A DNA stretch of 64,000 bases. Origin: Rhodopseudomonas sp. P2A-2r (GTDB lineage: Bacteria; Pseudomonadota; Alphaproteobacteria; Rhizobiales; Xanthobacteraceae). A program made the position numbers and the translations under genes. Shown here in pieces: positions 8,388 to 17,746 of this stretch (within the stretch, counting starts at the first letter, position 1; each line of letters begins with the position of its first letter). Location: the NCBI RefSeq assembly GCF_026015985.1, contig NZ_CP110389.1:5612001-5676000 (forward strand), given 5' to 3'. Under the pieces are notes generated by a model. The model had not been told where the DNA came from, ran no database searches, and was given only the letters and a program-made list of their open reading frames with translations.

Positions 8388-10029
8388 AGACGCGCTCCTT
8401 GAAGGGCTCGACGCCGAGCCGCTTGACGGCGTCTATGAACAGTTCGTCAGGCCGGGCGCGCAACGCAAGATAGGCCTCGACAATATCTTCGACGACATCG
8501 GCGACATCAGCATAGGGAACCGCCGGACCGATCAGCGTGCCGACCACGGCATGCTCGTCGGCGCGGCCGCCGATGGTGATCTGGTAGAATTCCTCGCCGT
8601 TCTTCTCGACGCCGAGAATGCCGATATGACCGACGTGATGATGCCCGCAGGCATTGATGCAGCCGGAAATATTGACATGCAGGCGGCCGATCAGGTTGGC
8701 CGTGTCGTGATTGGCGAAGCGTCGCGTCAGTTCCTGCGCGATCGGAATCGAGCGGGTATTGGCAAGCGAGCAGTAGTCCAACCCCGGACAGGCGATGATG
8801 TCGGTCACGAGATTGACGTTCGGCGTGGCGACGCCAATCTTGTCGAGCGCGCGCCACAGCGCCGGCAGGTCGCGCTGGGCGACATGGGGCAGCGCCAGAT
8901 TTTGCTCGTGACCGACGCGGATCTCGCCGAACGAATACTTGTCGGCGAGATCGGCGATGGCGTCCATCTGATCCGCGGTGGCATCGCCGGGCGGGCCGCC
9001 GATCGGCTTCAGCGATAGCGTCACGATGGAATAACCCGGCCGCCGGTGGGGCGCGACAGAATTCAGGCGCCAGGCTTCGAAATGCGGATCGGCCGATGCC
9101 GCCTTCAGCTCGTCAGGCAGATCCGTGAGCTGCTTGTAGTGCGGATAGGTGAAGCGCGAACGGATGTCCTCGACCACCTCATCGTCCAGCGTCAGCGCAT
9201 TATCGCGCATCGCCAGCCACTCGTCTTCGACCTCGGCGGCAAACTTCTCGATGCCGAGCTCGTGCACCAGGATCTTGATGCGCGCCTTGTAGATGTTGTC
9301 GCGGCGACCGTACTGGTTGTAGACGCGCAGGATCGCCTCGACATAGCTCAGCAGATCGCGCCCAGGCACGAATGGCTTGATGGTCTTGCCGATGAACGGC
9401 GTGCGGCCGAGACCGCCACCGACGAGCACCTCGAAGCCGGTCTCGCCGCCGTCGTTCTTGTGCAGCCGCAGGCCTATGTCGTGCACCTTGATGGCGGCAC
9501 GGTCATGTGCCGACGCAGTGATGGCGAACTTGAACTTACGCGGCAGGAACGAGAATTCCGGATGCATGGTGGAATACTGCCGCAGCAGCTCGCACCAGAT
9601 CCGGGGGTCTTCGACCTCGCCGGGCGCTACGCCGGCCCATTGATCGGTGGTGATGTTGCGGGTGCAGTTGCCCGAGGTCTGCATGGCATGGATACCGACC
9701 TTGGCGAGGTCTTCCAGCGCGTCGGGCAGATCGGCCAGCTTGATCCAGTTGAACTGGATGTTCTGCCGCGTGGTGAAGTGACCGTAGCCGCGATCATAGC
9801 GCCGCGCCACATGGGCCATCTTGCGCATCTGGTCGGCCGACAGCGTGCCGTAGGGAATCGCGACGCGGAACATATAGGCGTGCAGTTGCAGATAGACGCC
9901 GTTCATCAGCCGCAGCATCTTGAACTCGTCCTCGGTGAGTTCACCGGACAGCCGGCGCTTCACCTGGTCGCGAAATTCGGAGACGCGCTCGTTGATCAGC
10001 GTGCGGTCGATTTCATCATAAGCATACAT
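8374..10029 (-). CDS. cysI: Siroheme-dependent sulfite (nitrite/sulfite) reductase
   Basis: A 551-aa hemoprotein that reduces sulfite to sulfide with six electrons. The siroheme/[4Fe-4S] ligands are visible as C-x5-C in ACPGLDYCSLANT and C-x3-C in NISGCINACGHHH. The N-terminal half has the conserved RHFTTRQN-type segment (GYGHFTTRQNIQFNWIKL), and a second ferredoxin-like half follows, as expected for the family. Its place between DUF2849/cysG and DUF934/cysH makes sulfite the likely substrate rather than nitrite. No flavoprotein CysJ is encoded, so electrons probably come from ferredoxin (inference). Confidence 0.93.
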   Translation of the reverse strand: MYAYDEIDRTLINERVSEFRDQVKRRLSGELTEDEFKMLRLMNGVYLQLHAYMFRVAIPYGTLSADQMRKMAHVARRYDRGYGHFTTRQNIQFNWIKLADLPDALEDLAKVGIHAMQTSGNCTRNITTDQWAGVAPGEVEDPRIWCELLRQYSTMHPEFSFLPRKFKFAITASAHDRAAIKVHDIGLRLHKNDGGETGFEVLVGGGLGRTPFIGKTIKPFVPGRDLLSYVEAILRVYNQYGRRDNIYKARIKILVHELGIEKFAAEVEDEWLAMRDNALTLDDEVVEDIRSRFTYPHYKQLTDLPDELKAASADPHFEAWRLNSVAPHRRPGYSIVTLSLKPIGGPPGDATADQMDAIADLADKYSFGEIRVGHEQNLALPHVAQRDLPALWRALDKIGVATPNVNLVTDIIACPGLDYCSLANTRSIPIAQELTRRFANHDTANLIGRLHVNISGCINACGHHHVGHIGILGVEKNGEEFYQITIGGRADEHAVVGTLIGPAVPYADVADVVEDIVEAYLALRARPDELFIDAVKRLGVEPFKERVYATR

Positions 10030-10042
10030 GATTCAGAAAGCC

Positions 10043-10357
10043 TCAGGCCGGGACCGGGAGATCGATGGTGACGCCTTGCCGCCGGATCTGCTCACGCAGA
10101 TTGCCGGGCTCGATCGTGCCGTCGTCCTTGACGTCGACAGGGGCGATATAGGGACCGATCGCGCCGACATCATCGGCGGTGGATTCGGTGAGTAGCGCGC
10201 GCGCATCGTCCGCCGTACGGACAACCGCGGCGCTGGACAGATCGGTGGTCCAGCCGTGCTGGCCGTCGCGATAGATCACTGCGCCGTCCCAGGTGCGGTT
10301 GGCGGTGATGACCGACGGGCCGGTGATCTTGATTTTTTGTTGCAGAGGAGACGTCAT
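10043..10357 (-). CDS. DUF2849 protein
   Basis: A 104-aa protein of the DUF2849 family (blocks TANRTWDGAVIYRD, WTTDLSSAAVVR and GAIGPYIAPVDV). The family is found in alphaproteobacteria between cysG and the sulfite reductase gene, exactly as here. It overlaps cysG by 4 bp and is 13 bp ahead of cysI. Biochemical function is unknown; co-conservation suggests a role in siroheme delivery or electron transfer to CysI. Confidence 0.9.
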   Translation of the reverse strand: MTSPLQQKIKITGPSVITANRTWDGAVIYRDGQHGWTTDLSSAAVVRTADDARALLTESTADDVGAIGPYIAPVDVKDDGTIEPGNLREQIRRQGVTIDLPVPA

Positions 10358-11790
10358 TCGGCAGCCACCAGAAGTTCGGGGATCAGTTCAGAGAGGTTCA
10401 ATTGGCGCCACGGCGCGGAATGTGCGACCACATCGCCAATGACGAGAATGGCCGGGCCGCTCTCGATCTGCGCAACCAGCGCCGGCAGATCGCCGAGCGT
10501 ACCGACCACCGCCTGCGCATCGGGCCGGGTGACGCGCGCAAACACGCCGACCGGGGTTTGCGGCGAACGGCCCGCGGCGAGCAGACCTTCGCGGATCGTC
10601 GGCGCCGCCGTCATGCCCATATAGACAACTACCGTCATTTTTTCGTCGGTGAGCGCGCCCCAGTCGACGGTCTCCGCATCCTTGGCCTTGTGGGCGGTCA
10701 GAAATGTGAGCCGCAGCGCCTCGTGGCGGTAGGTCAGCGGCACTTCGAACTGCGCCGCGCCGCCCAGCGCCGCGGTGATGCCCGGAATGATGGAGTAGGA
10801 CACACCGGCTTGGCGCAGCGCTTCGATTTCCTCGCCGCCGCGGCCGAAGATGAAGCAATCGCCGCCCTTCAGGCGCAACGCGCGCTGCCCGGCTTTCGCC
10901 GCCTCGATCAGCAGGGCGTTGACGGCGTCCTGGCCGATGCCCGGTCTGCCCACGCGGCGTCCGACCGGCACCCGCGATGCATCGCGGCGAATGCGATCGA
11001 GAATTTCAGGCGAAACCAACTCGTCATAGAAAACAACGTCCGCGTCCTGCAGGGCGCGCAGCGCCTTGACGGTCAGCAGATCGGGATCACCGGGACCGGC
11101 GCCGACCAATGTCACGTGACCGGCGACCTCACCGGATGACAGCGCTCCGGCAAAGGCGATGGGGTCGGCGATGTCGTGTAACGCCTGCTCGGCATCCGCG
11201 CCGCGACCGGCAAGCACCAGCGCGCCGATCGGGCCATCGACCACGCGTTCCCAGAACCGGCGCCGCAGCGACATGTCCGGGAGCCGGCCGGACATCGGCT
11301 TGCGCCAGCGGCCGATGAAACCGGCCAGATCTCCGATCCGCGCTGGCAGAACGGATTCGATTTTTTCGCGTACGCGGCGCGCCAGCACGGGGGCAGAGCC
11401 GCCGGTGCCGATGGCGACGACGACATCGCCGCGATCGACGATGGCGGGAAGGATAAAAGTGGAGTGCGCAAGTTCGTCCATGACGTTGACGGGAACACCC
11501 GACGCCCTCGCCCGCGCGGCCATCGCATGTCCCAGTTCACCCGCGCCAGCGCAGAGAACCGCAACGACGCCGGACAGATCGGTCGTGAGAGGGTCGCCAT
11601 CGGCATGCTCGATCCGCGCAACTCCCTCAGGATCGAGCCCAGCCGTGTCGCGATTGCCGTCGGTGGCGTACCAGCGAATCCGCGCGCCGGCCGCCAGCAG
11701 CAATCGCAACTTGGCGCGCACGAGCTCGCCCGCACCGATCAGCAGGATCGGTCCGGTCTGCAGATCGAGAAACACCGGCAAGAATCGCAT
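10354..11790 (-). CDS. cysG: Siroheme synthase CysG (multifunctional)
   Basis: A 478-aa fusion. Residues 1 to about 200 are the precorrin-2 dehydrogenase/sirohydrochlorin ferrochelatase half, with an NAD-binding GAGELVRAKLRLLLAAGARI motif. Residues about 215-478 are the uroporphyrinogen-III C-methyltransferase half, with VGAGPGDPDLLTVKALR, RLKGGDCFIFGRGGEEIEAL and VVYMGM motifs. It makes siroheme from uroporphyrinogen III for the sulfite reductase encoded two genes downstream. It is the first gene of the minus-strand reduction operon and faces cysD across a 143-bp divergent promoter region. Confidence 0.95.
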   Translation of the reverse strand: MRFLPVFLDLQTGPILLIGAGELVRAKLRLLLAAGARIRWYATDGNRDTAGLDPEGVARIEHADGDPLTTDLSGVVAVLCAGAGELGHAMAARARASGVPVNVMDELAHSTFILPAIVDRGDVVVAIGTGGSAPVLARRVREKIESVLPARIGDLAGFIGRWRKPMSGRLPDMSLRRRFWERVVDGPIGALVLAGRGADAEQALHDIADPIAFAGALSSGEVAGHVTLVGAGPGDPDLLTVKALRALQDADVVFYDELVSPEILDRIRRDASRVPVGRRVGRPGIGQDAVNALLIEAAKAGQRALRLKGGDCFIFGRGGEEIEALRQAGVSYSIIPGITAALGGAAQFEVPLTYRHEALRLTFLTAHKAKDAETVDWGALTDEKMTVVVYMGMTAAPTIREGLLAAGRSPQTPVGVFARVTRPDAQAVVGTLGDLPALVAQIESGPAILVIGDVVAHSAPWRQLNLSELIPELLVAAE

Positions 11791-11933
11791 CCGATACTCC
11801 GCTCCCCAAAATCCGGGGTTGACTGGAATTATTTTCTATATATCTCTCATTCAAGCCGCGCAAAGAGAAAATTATTTCTTCTCTCCCGCAGTGCAACTAT
11901 AGAATTTTTGTCTCCAAACACCAAGAGATAGAG
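11791..11933. promoter_or_regulatory. Divergent control region of cysG operon and cysD-cysNC
   Basis: This 143-bp AT-rich gap separates the two halves of the sulfate assimilation regulon. It contains an imperfect inverted pair, AATTATTTTCT (11827-11837) and AGAAAATTATT (11866-11876), matching 10 of 11 positions as a dyad. This is a plausible operator for a sulfur regulator. A GC-rich AAAATCCGGGGTT segment is on the cysG side. The regulator is not encoded in the window and its identity is not inferred. Confidence 0.5.
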
Positions 11934-12809
11934 ATGCATCTTCTCGACAACGATAATGGCAGAGACGGGTTGCGCGGCGCGCCACGCGAGAGTGCCGACG
12001 TGCGGATGCCCTCAATGGATCATCTCGACGAGTTGGAAGCGCAAAGCATCTATATTTTTCGCGAGGCCTTTGCGCGCCTGAAGAAGCTCGCACTGCTGTG
12101 GTCGCTCGGCAAGGACTCCAATGTGATGATCTGGCTGGCGCGCAAGGCGTTCTTCGGACGGGTCCCGTTTCCTGCGCTCCACGTCGACACCGGCAAGAAA
12201 TTTCCTGAAATGTACACGTTCCGCGACCAGTATGCGGGCGAATGGGGCCTCGACCTCAAGGTCGACTATTGCCCGCCGATCGAAAGCATCGATCCGACCC
12301 TGCCCCCGGCCGCACGCTCGGCTGCGCGGAAAACGGAAGGGTTGAAGCTGGCGCTCGCCAAATACGGCTTCGACGGGCTGATTGCCGGCATTCGCCGCGA
12401 CGAGGAAGCTACCCGCGCCAAGGAGCGCGTGTTCTCGCCGCGCGGCACCGAAGGCGGATGGGACGTCCGCGATCAGCCGCCGGAATTCTGGGACCAGTTC
12501 AACGCCTCGCCGCCGCCCGGCGCGCATCTGCGCATCCACCCGATCCTGCATTGGACCGAGGCGGATATCTGGGCCTACACCAAGCGCGAGAATATCCCGA
12601 TCATCCCGCTGTACCTGGCGAAAGACGGCAAGCGCTACCGCTCGCTGGGCGATCAGGACATCACCAATCCCGTGGCATCGACCGCGACCACGATCGACGA
12701 GATCCTGATCGAACTCGACGGCACCAAGGTGCCGGAGCGCGCCGGGCGTGCGCTCGATCACGAGACCGAAGACGCCTTCGAACGGCTTCGCGTCGCCGGC
12801 TACCTGTAA
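11934..12809 (+). CDS. cysD: Sulfate adenylyltransferase subunit 2 CysD
   Basis: A 291-aa ATP sulfurylase small subunit that makes APS from ATP and sulfate together with CysN. The PP-loop motif is SLGKDSNVMIWLARKAF (about residues 58-74) and HVDTGKKFPEMYTFRD follows, with the C-terminal family block SLGDQDITNPV. The annotated Met follows AGAGATAG, a weak ribosome site. A second ATG at 12006 (MPSMDHLDELEAQSIYI) would align better with other CysD proteins, so the start is uncertain by 24 residues. cysNC begins 23 bp after the stop. Confidence 0.94.
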   Translation: MHLLDNDNGRDGLRGAPRESADVRMPSMDHLDELEAQSIYIFREAFARLKKLALLWSLGKDSNVMIWLARKAFFGRVPFPALHVDTGKKFPEMYTFRDQYAGEWGLDLKVDYCPPIESIDPTLPPAARSAARKTEGLKLALAKYGFDGLIAGIRRDEEATRAKERVFSPRGTEGGWDVRDQPPEFWDQFNASPPPGAHLRIHPILHWTEADIWAYTKRENIPIIPLYLAKDGKRYRSLGDQDITNPVASTATTIDEILIELDGTKVPERAGRALDHETEDAFERLRVAGYL

Positions 12810-12832
12810 CGAACAAGAAACCGAGCGCTCCG

Positions 12833-14746
12833 ATGAACATCGCTGTCTCACCAAACCTCGCGACGCCCAACGGCACCACCCGCCCGCAGGTCCGCATCGT
12901 CATCGTCGGCCACGTCGATCACGGCAAGTCGACGCTGGTGGGGCGGCTGCTGCATGAGACCGGCTCGCTGCCCGACGGCAAGCTGGAAATGCTGAAGGCG
13001 GTCAGCGCCCGCCGCGGCATGCCGTTCGAATGGTCGTTCCTGCTTGACGCGCTGCAGACCGAGCGCGACCAGGGCATCACCATCGACACCACGCAGATCC
13101 GCTTCCGAACCAAATCGCGCGACGTCGTCCTGATCGACGCGCCCGGCCATGCGGAGTTCTTGCGCAACATGATCACCGGCGCCTCGCAGGCCGACGGTGC
13201 CGTACTGATCATCGACGCACTGGAAGGTGTGCGCGACCAGACGCGACGACATGGCTATCTGCTGCATCTGCTCGGCATCAAACAAGTCGCGGTGGTCGTC
13301 AACAAGATGGACCGCGTCGACTTTTCCGAAGCGCGGTTCCGAGACATCAGCGACGAGATCTCAGCGCACCTGATCGACCTCGGCGTGACGCCGAGCGCGG
13401 TGATCCCGATTTCCGCGCGCGACGGCGACGGCGTCGCCGAGCGCACCGATCGCATCGGCTGGTACAAGGGCCTGACGGTCGTCGAGGCGCTGGATGCGCT
13501 GACGCCGGCGCGCGCGCTCGACGAATTGCCGCTGCGCCTGCCGGTGCAAGCCATCTACAAGTTCGACGACCGTCGCATCGTTGCCGGCCGGATCGAATCC
13601 GGCAATCTCCGCACCGGCGACGAGATCGTCATCATGCCGGCCGGCAAGATTGCGAAAATCAAGAGCGTCGAGAGCTGGCCGCTAACGCCGCTGTCGGGTC
13701 CGCAGGGCGCCGGCCGCTCCACCGGCATTACCCTGGACCGCGAATTGTTCATCGAGCGCGGCGACGTTATCGCCCATGTCGGCGCCGCTCCCCGCGATAC
13801 CCGCCGGCTTCGCGCGCGGATCTTCTGGCTGCACGATGCGCCGCTGGCCGTCGGCGCCTCGGTACTGCTGCGGGTCGGCACACGGGAAAGCCGCGCCACC
13901 ATCGTCGCCATCGAGAAGGCTGTCGATCCCGGCGACCTGCAGAGCGTCGCCGCCAAGGCCATCGCCCGCAACCATGTGGGCGAAATCGACATCTCGCTGG
14001 CGCAACCGATTGCCGCCGACCCCTATACCGACAACCCCCGCACCGGCCGGCTGGTGATCGAGGTCAACGGCCGCATCGCCGGCGGCGGACTGGTGCTGTC
14101 CGTGGATGCCGGGCAGCGCGCCGTGCCAGTCGACATCGTGCCGGTGGAATCCGCGCTGCGGCCCGACGAACGCTCGGCGCGCTATCGCCATAACGGCGCC
14201 GTGCTATGGTTGACCGGCCTGCCCGGCTCCGGCAAATCGACGCTGGCGCTGGCGCTGGAGCGCCGGCTGTTCAGCCGCGGCGGCTCGCCGATCCTGCTCG
14301 ACGGCGACACGCTGCGCGCCGGGCTCAACAACGATCTCGGTTTCTCGGCCCAGGATCGCAGCGAGAACATTCGCCGCCTCGCCGAAGTCGCCGCCCATCT
14401 CGCCAAGAATGGACACATCGCCATCGTCGCGGCGGTGTCTCCGGCCTTGGAAGATCGTGCTGCGGCGCGGCGGATCGCCGACGCAGCGTTTCGCGAGATC
14501 TACGTCTCCACGCCCGCGGAAATTTGCGAGCAACGCGATCCCAAGGGCCACTACGCCAAGGCCCGCGCCGGGGCGCTGCATGGCTTCACCGGCATCGGCA
14601 ACAACTATCAGGCGCCCGGCGCGGTCGAACTGACCATCGATACCTCGCAGCGGTCGGTCGCCGACGCGACCGACGCCATCGAACGCATGCTGGCGGAGAC
14701 CGGGATCCTGTTCGACGAACATGTCGATCTCGCCGCCAACATCTAG
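12833..14746 (+). CDS. cysNC: Bifunctional sulfate adenylyltransferase subunit 1 / APS kinase
   Basis: A 637-aa fusion. Residues about 18-235 form the CysN GTPase domain with P-loop GHVDHGKST, DAPGHAEF (G3) and NKMD (G4); two beta-barrel domains follow. The CysC half, from about residue 455, begins with its own P-loop GLPGSGKST and has the DGD(T/N)LRAGLNNDLGFS block. CysN couples GTP hydrolysis to APS synthesis with CysD; CysC phosphorylates APS to PAPS. The reading frame is open upstream to 12242, inside cysD, but homology begins at the Met at 12833 just after cysD, so that start was chosen. CysC beside an APS-type CysH suggests PAPS is also needed, perhaps for sulfation. Confidence 0.95.
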   Translation: MNIAVSPNLATPNGTTRPQVRIVIVGHVDHGKSTLVGRLLHETGSLPDGKLEMLKAVSARRGMPFEWSFLLDALQTERDQGITIDTTQIRFRTKSRDVVLIDAPGHAEFLRNMITGASQADGAVLIIDALEGVRDQTRRHGYLLHLLGIKQVAVVVNKMDRVDFSEARFRDISDEISAHLIDLGVTPSAVIPISARDGDGVAERTDRIGWYKGLTVVEALDALTPARALDELPLRLPVQAIYKFDDRRIVAGRIESGNLRTGDEIVIMPAGKIAKIKSVESWPLTPLSGPQGAGRSTGITLDRELFIERGDVIAHVGAAPRDTRRLRARIFWLHDAPLAVGASVLLRVGTRESRATIVAIEKAVDPGDLQSVAAKAIARNHVGEIDISLAQPIAADPYTDNPRTGRLVIEVNGRIAGGGLVLSVDAGQRAVPVDIVPVESALRPDERSARYRHNGAVLWLTGLPGSGKSTLALALERRLFSRGGSPILLDGDTLRAGLNNDLGFSAQDRSENIRRLAEVAAHLAKNGHIAIVAAVSPALEDRAAARRIADAAFREIYVSTPAEICEQRDPKGHYAKARAGALHGFTGIGNNYQAPGAVELTIDTSQRSVADATDAIERMLAETGILFDEHVDLAANI

Positions 14747-15022
14747 CTGACCTGCTCTGAGTGGAAGAAGGTGGCACGGACCCACGAGCCAGCAAAGCTG
14801 GCCCGATGCCAGCCTCCGTCCGCGTCGGATAGCGGTCCCGAGCGTAACACTCCCTCGCCCGGCCGCGCCGACGCGCGGGCCCCTGCCACAAGGCGAGAAA
14901 ACCGGGGTCTTTCAGCCGCCGCGCTTTATCGCTAAAAGGACGGCAGGACGCCGTGTGACGCCGTTTGGCCGTCACTTTCCCTGAAAATTGAGCAGAATTG
15001 CCGCTTTCGCGAGAAATCACAC

Positions 15023-17182
15023 ATGAAACGCATCGACGCCCACGGATTGAAGATCGCCCCCGTCCTGTTCGATTTCATTTCCAAGGAAGCCACCCCCAAG
15101 ACCGGGATTTCGCCGGACGCCTTCTGGGTCGGCCTTGCCGGAATCGTCGGCGATCTCGGCCCGAAGAACCGCGCGCTGCTCGCGGTGCGCGACACCTTGC
15201 AGGACAAGATCGACGCCTGGCATCGCGCCAACAAGGGCAAGAGCTTCGACATGGCCGCCTATACGGCGTTCCTCAAGGAGATCGGCTACCTGCTGCCGGA
15301 GCCGGCCACAGCCAAGGTCGAGACGACCAATGTGGATGAGGAGATCGGTCAGATCTGCGGTCCGCAGCTGGTGGTACCGCTGACCAATGCGCGCTACGCG
15401 CTGAATGCTGCCAATGCGCGCTGGGGTTCGCTCTACGACGCACTGTACGGCACCGATGCGATCCCGCACGAGGCCACCGACGGCGGCAAGGGCTACAACA
15501 AGGCGCGCGGCGACCGCGTCATCGCCAAGGCCAAGGCATTCCTCGACCATGCCGTGCCGCTGGCCACCGGCAGCCACACCGACGTCACCGCCTACAGCAT
15601 CGTCGCCGGCCAGCTCTCCGCCAAACTCAAGAGCGGCAACCTGACGGCACTCAAGAACCAAAATCAGCTGAAGGGCTATCTCGGCGACCTCGCCGCGCCG
15701 ACCTCGATCCTGCTGATCAATAACGGCCTGCACATCGAGGTGAAGATCGATCGCAGCAACACCATCGGCAAGGACGATTCCGCTGGTGTCGCCGACATGA
15801 TCATCGAATCCGCAGTCTCGACCATTCTCGACATGGAAGACAGCGTGGCGACGGTGGATGCCGAGGACAAGGTGCTGGTCTATCGCAACACGCTCGGCCT
15901 GATGGACGGCACGCTTTCGGCAGACTTCGAGAAGGGCGGCAAGACGCTGAAGCGCTCGCTTAACAAGGACCGCGTTTACAAGGGCCTCGACGGCAAGGAT
16001 GTCACGCTGCACGGCCGCAGCCTGCTCTTGATGCGCAATGTCGGTCACCACATGTTCACCGACGCGGTGCTGGACTCCAAAAGCGAGGAAATCCCCGAGG
16101 GCCTGCTCGACGCCGCGGTTGCCGGCCTGCTCGCCATCCACGATCTCAAGTCGACCGGCCTGCGCAACAGCCGCACCGGCTCGGTCTATATCGTCAAGCC
16201 GAAGATGCACGGCCCCGACGAAGTGGCGCTGACCTGCGAGCTGTTCGGCCGTGTCGAGAAGATGCTGTCGTTGCCGGAGAACACGCTGAAGTTCGGCATC
16301 ATGGACGAGGAACGCCGCACCACGGTGAACCTCAAGGCCTGCATCCAGACTGCCTCGAAGCGGATCTGCTTCATCAACACCGGCTTCCTCGATCGCACCG
16401 GCGATGAGATCCACACCTCGATGGAAGCGGGCCCGATGATCCGCAAGAACGACATGAAGGCCACCGCCTGGATCAAGGCCTATGAAGACTGGAACGTCGA
16501 CATGGGCCTGGTCGACGGGCTTCCCGGCCATGCCCAGATCGGCAAGGGCATGTGGGCGGCGCCCGACAAGATGGCCGACATGCTCACGCAGAAGGTCGCG
16601 CATCCGCAGGCCGGCGCCACCACGGCTTGGGTGCCGTCGCCGACCGCGGCAACGCTGCATGCCCTGCATTATCACCAGATCGACGTTGCCGCGCGCCAGC
16701 AGGAACTGAGCAAGGGCGGACCGCGCGCAAAACTGTCGGACATCCTGACCATCCCGGTGTCGCAGTCCAACTGGGCGCCCGATGACGTCAAGCAGGAGAT
16801 CGACAACAACTGCCAGGGCATTCTCGGCTACGTGGTGCGCTGGATCGACCAGGGCGTCGGCTGCTCCAAGGTGCCGGACATCCATGGCGTCGGCCTGATG
16901 GAAGATCGCGCCACGCTGCGCATTTCCGCGCAGCATCTCGCCAACTGGCTGCACCAGGGCGTCATCACCAAGGAGCAGGTGATGGAATCGCTGAAGCGCA
17001 TGGCGGTCGTGGTCGACAAGCAGAACGACGGCGACGCGCTGTATCAGCCGATGGCCCCGGGCTTCGACGGCGTCGCCTTCAAGGCCGCTGCCGACCTGAT
17101 CTTCAAGGGCCGAGAGCAGCCGAACGGCTATACCGAATTCATCCTGACCGCGCGTCGTCGCGAGGCCAAAGCGGCGGTGTGA
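15023..17182 (+). CDS. glcB: Malate synthase G
   Basis: A 719-aa glyoxylate-cycle enzyme condensing acetyl-CoA with glyoxylate to malate. Its length fits isoform G (about 720 aa), not A (about 530 aa). Recognisable blocks include [54 protein letters not shown] and the C-terminal half with PHALHY-like [12 protein letters not shown]. The 276 bp before it hold no gene; the coding start lies after an AAATCACAC leader without a strong ribosome site. A perfect terminator follows at 17362-17390. It stands alone, not in a glc operon. Confidence 0.95.
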   Translation: MKRIDAHGLKIAPVLFDFISKEATPKTGISPDAFWVGLAGIVGDLGPKNRALLAVRDTLQDKIDAWHRANKGKSFDMAAYTAFLKEIGYLLPEPATAKVETTNVDEEIGQICGPQLVVPLTNARYALNAANARWGSLYDALYGTDAIPHEATDGGKGYNKARGDRVIAKAKAFLDHAVPLATGSHTDVTAYSIVAGQLSAKLKSGNLTALKNQNQLKGYLGDLAAPTSILLINNGLHIEVKIDRSNTIGKDDSAGVADMIIESAVSTILDMEDSVATVDAEDKVLVYRNTLGLMDGTLSADFEKGGKTLKRSLNKDRVYKGLDGKDVTLHGRSLLLMRNVGHHMFTDAVLDSKSEEIPEGLLDAAVAGLLAIHDLKSTGLRNSRTGSVYIVKPKMHGPDEVALTCELFGRVEKMLSLPENTLKFGIMDEERRTTVNLKACIQTASKRICFINTGFLDRTGDEIHTSMEAGPMIRKNDMKATAWIKAYEDWNVDMGLVDGLPGHAQIGKGMWAAPDKMADMLTQKVAHPQAGATTAWVPSPTAATLHALHYHQIDVAARQQELSKGGPRAKLSDILTIPVSQSNWAPDDVKQEIDNNCQGILGYVVRWIDQGVGCSKVPDIHGVGLMEDRATLRISAQHLANWLHQGVITKEQVMESLKRMAVVVDKQNDGDALYQPMAPGFDGVAFKAAADLIFKGREQPNGYTEFILTARRREAKAAV

Positions 17183-17205
17183 TTGGCTCTTGCTGGGCGT
17201 TACTC

Positions 17206-17332
17206 CCCGTCGTCATCCTGAGGCGCTCGCCCGTAGGGCGAGCCTCGAAGGATGCGGAGCGGGCGCCAGCGCTTGCGGTGCATCCTTCGAGGCCGTCGCA
17301 AGAGCGACGGCACCTCAGGATGACGATGGACT
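17206..17332. repeat. REP-like palindromic element
   Basis: Outer arms CGTCATCCTGAGG and CCTCAGGATGACG are exact inverted repeats, and inside them lie GCGCTCGCCC / GGGCGAGCCTCGAAGGATG and its partner CATCCTTCGAGG. This arrangement is the common Bradyrhizobium-type intergenic palindrome. It sits in the 3' flank of glcB and could stabilise the mRNA end. Confidence 0.7.
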
Positions 17333-17361
17333 TGTTGGCTGCCAGTTGCCGCAGACATAAG

Positions 17362-17390
17362 AAGCCCCGGCGGATCCGCCGGGGCTTTTT
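17362..17390. terminator. Rho-independent terminator after glcB
   Basis: A perfect 13-bp inverted repeat (AAGCCCCGGCGGA / TCCGCCGGGGCTT) followed by a T run. It lies between convergent glcB and the small membrane gene at 17410 and can serve both. Confidence 0.9.
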
Positions 17391-17409
17391 CCTATGAATT
17401 CTAATGGCG

Positions 17410-17565
17410 TCAGAAAACCGCGATATATTTCAGGAGCGAGATCACACCGAGGATGATCACCACGACGCGGCAGATCTGTTTGGCCCGGCCGTCAATCGGC
17501 AGCAGGTTGATCAGATACAGAATGAGAATAACGACGAGAAACGTGATCAGGACGCCGACGAGCAT
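17410..17565 (-). CDS. Small hydrophobic membrane protein (Thivi_2564-like)
   Basis: A 51-aa peptide starting at the Met at 17565. The frame is open upstream to 17697, but that stretch is not protein-like. Two transmembrane segments are evident (VGVLITFLVVILILYLINLL and CRVVVIILGVISLLKYIAVF), joined by a charged loop PIDGRAKQI. This length and layout match the small 'Thivi_2564' membrane family of alpha- and gammaproteobacteria, whose function is unknown. A near-perfect EcfG-type promoter lies 67 bp upstream, which suggests stress induction. Confidence 0.7.
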   Translation of the reverse strand: MLVGVLITFLVVILILYLINLLPIDGRAKQICRVVVIILGVISLLKYIAVF

Positions 17566-17631
17566 AGCGATAACCCCCACTTGGTGAACGGATGGCAACG
17601 TCGGCTGGTGCGCGTTGCCTGATACTGGAAC

Positions 17632-17656
17632 AACGTGGACCCAACGTTTGGGTTCC
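17632..17656 (-). promoter_or_regulatory. EcfG-type promoter GGAAC-N16-CGTT
   Basis: On the minus strand GGAAC (17656-17652) is followed by exactly 16 bases and CGTT (17635-17632). This is the consensus described for alphaproteobacterial general-stress sigma factors. It points at the 51-aa membrane gene starting at 17565. Confidence 0.65.
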
Positions 17657-17746
17657 ATATGGGGAACAGAGATTGCGCGCCCTGTTTCTTCAGGCAAAGG
17701 GAGCCCGCGGCGGCTTCACCGCAGACCTTGCACGGGACCAATCCGT

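Noticed and set aside
12242..12832. Long upstream extension of the CysNC reading frame
   Set aside because: It lies inside cysD on the same strand; homology to CysN begins only at the Met at 12833, so it is an out-of-frame shadow.
15017..16954. 645-codon minus-strand frame antisense to malate synthase
   Set aside because: A GC-rich shadow of a clear glcB gene; it reads as Arg/His/Gly-rich with no motif or ribosome site.
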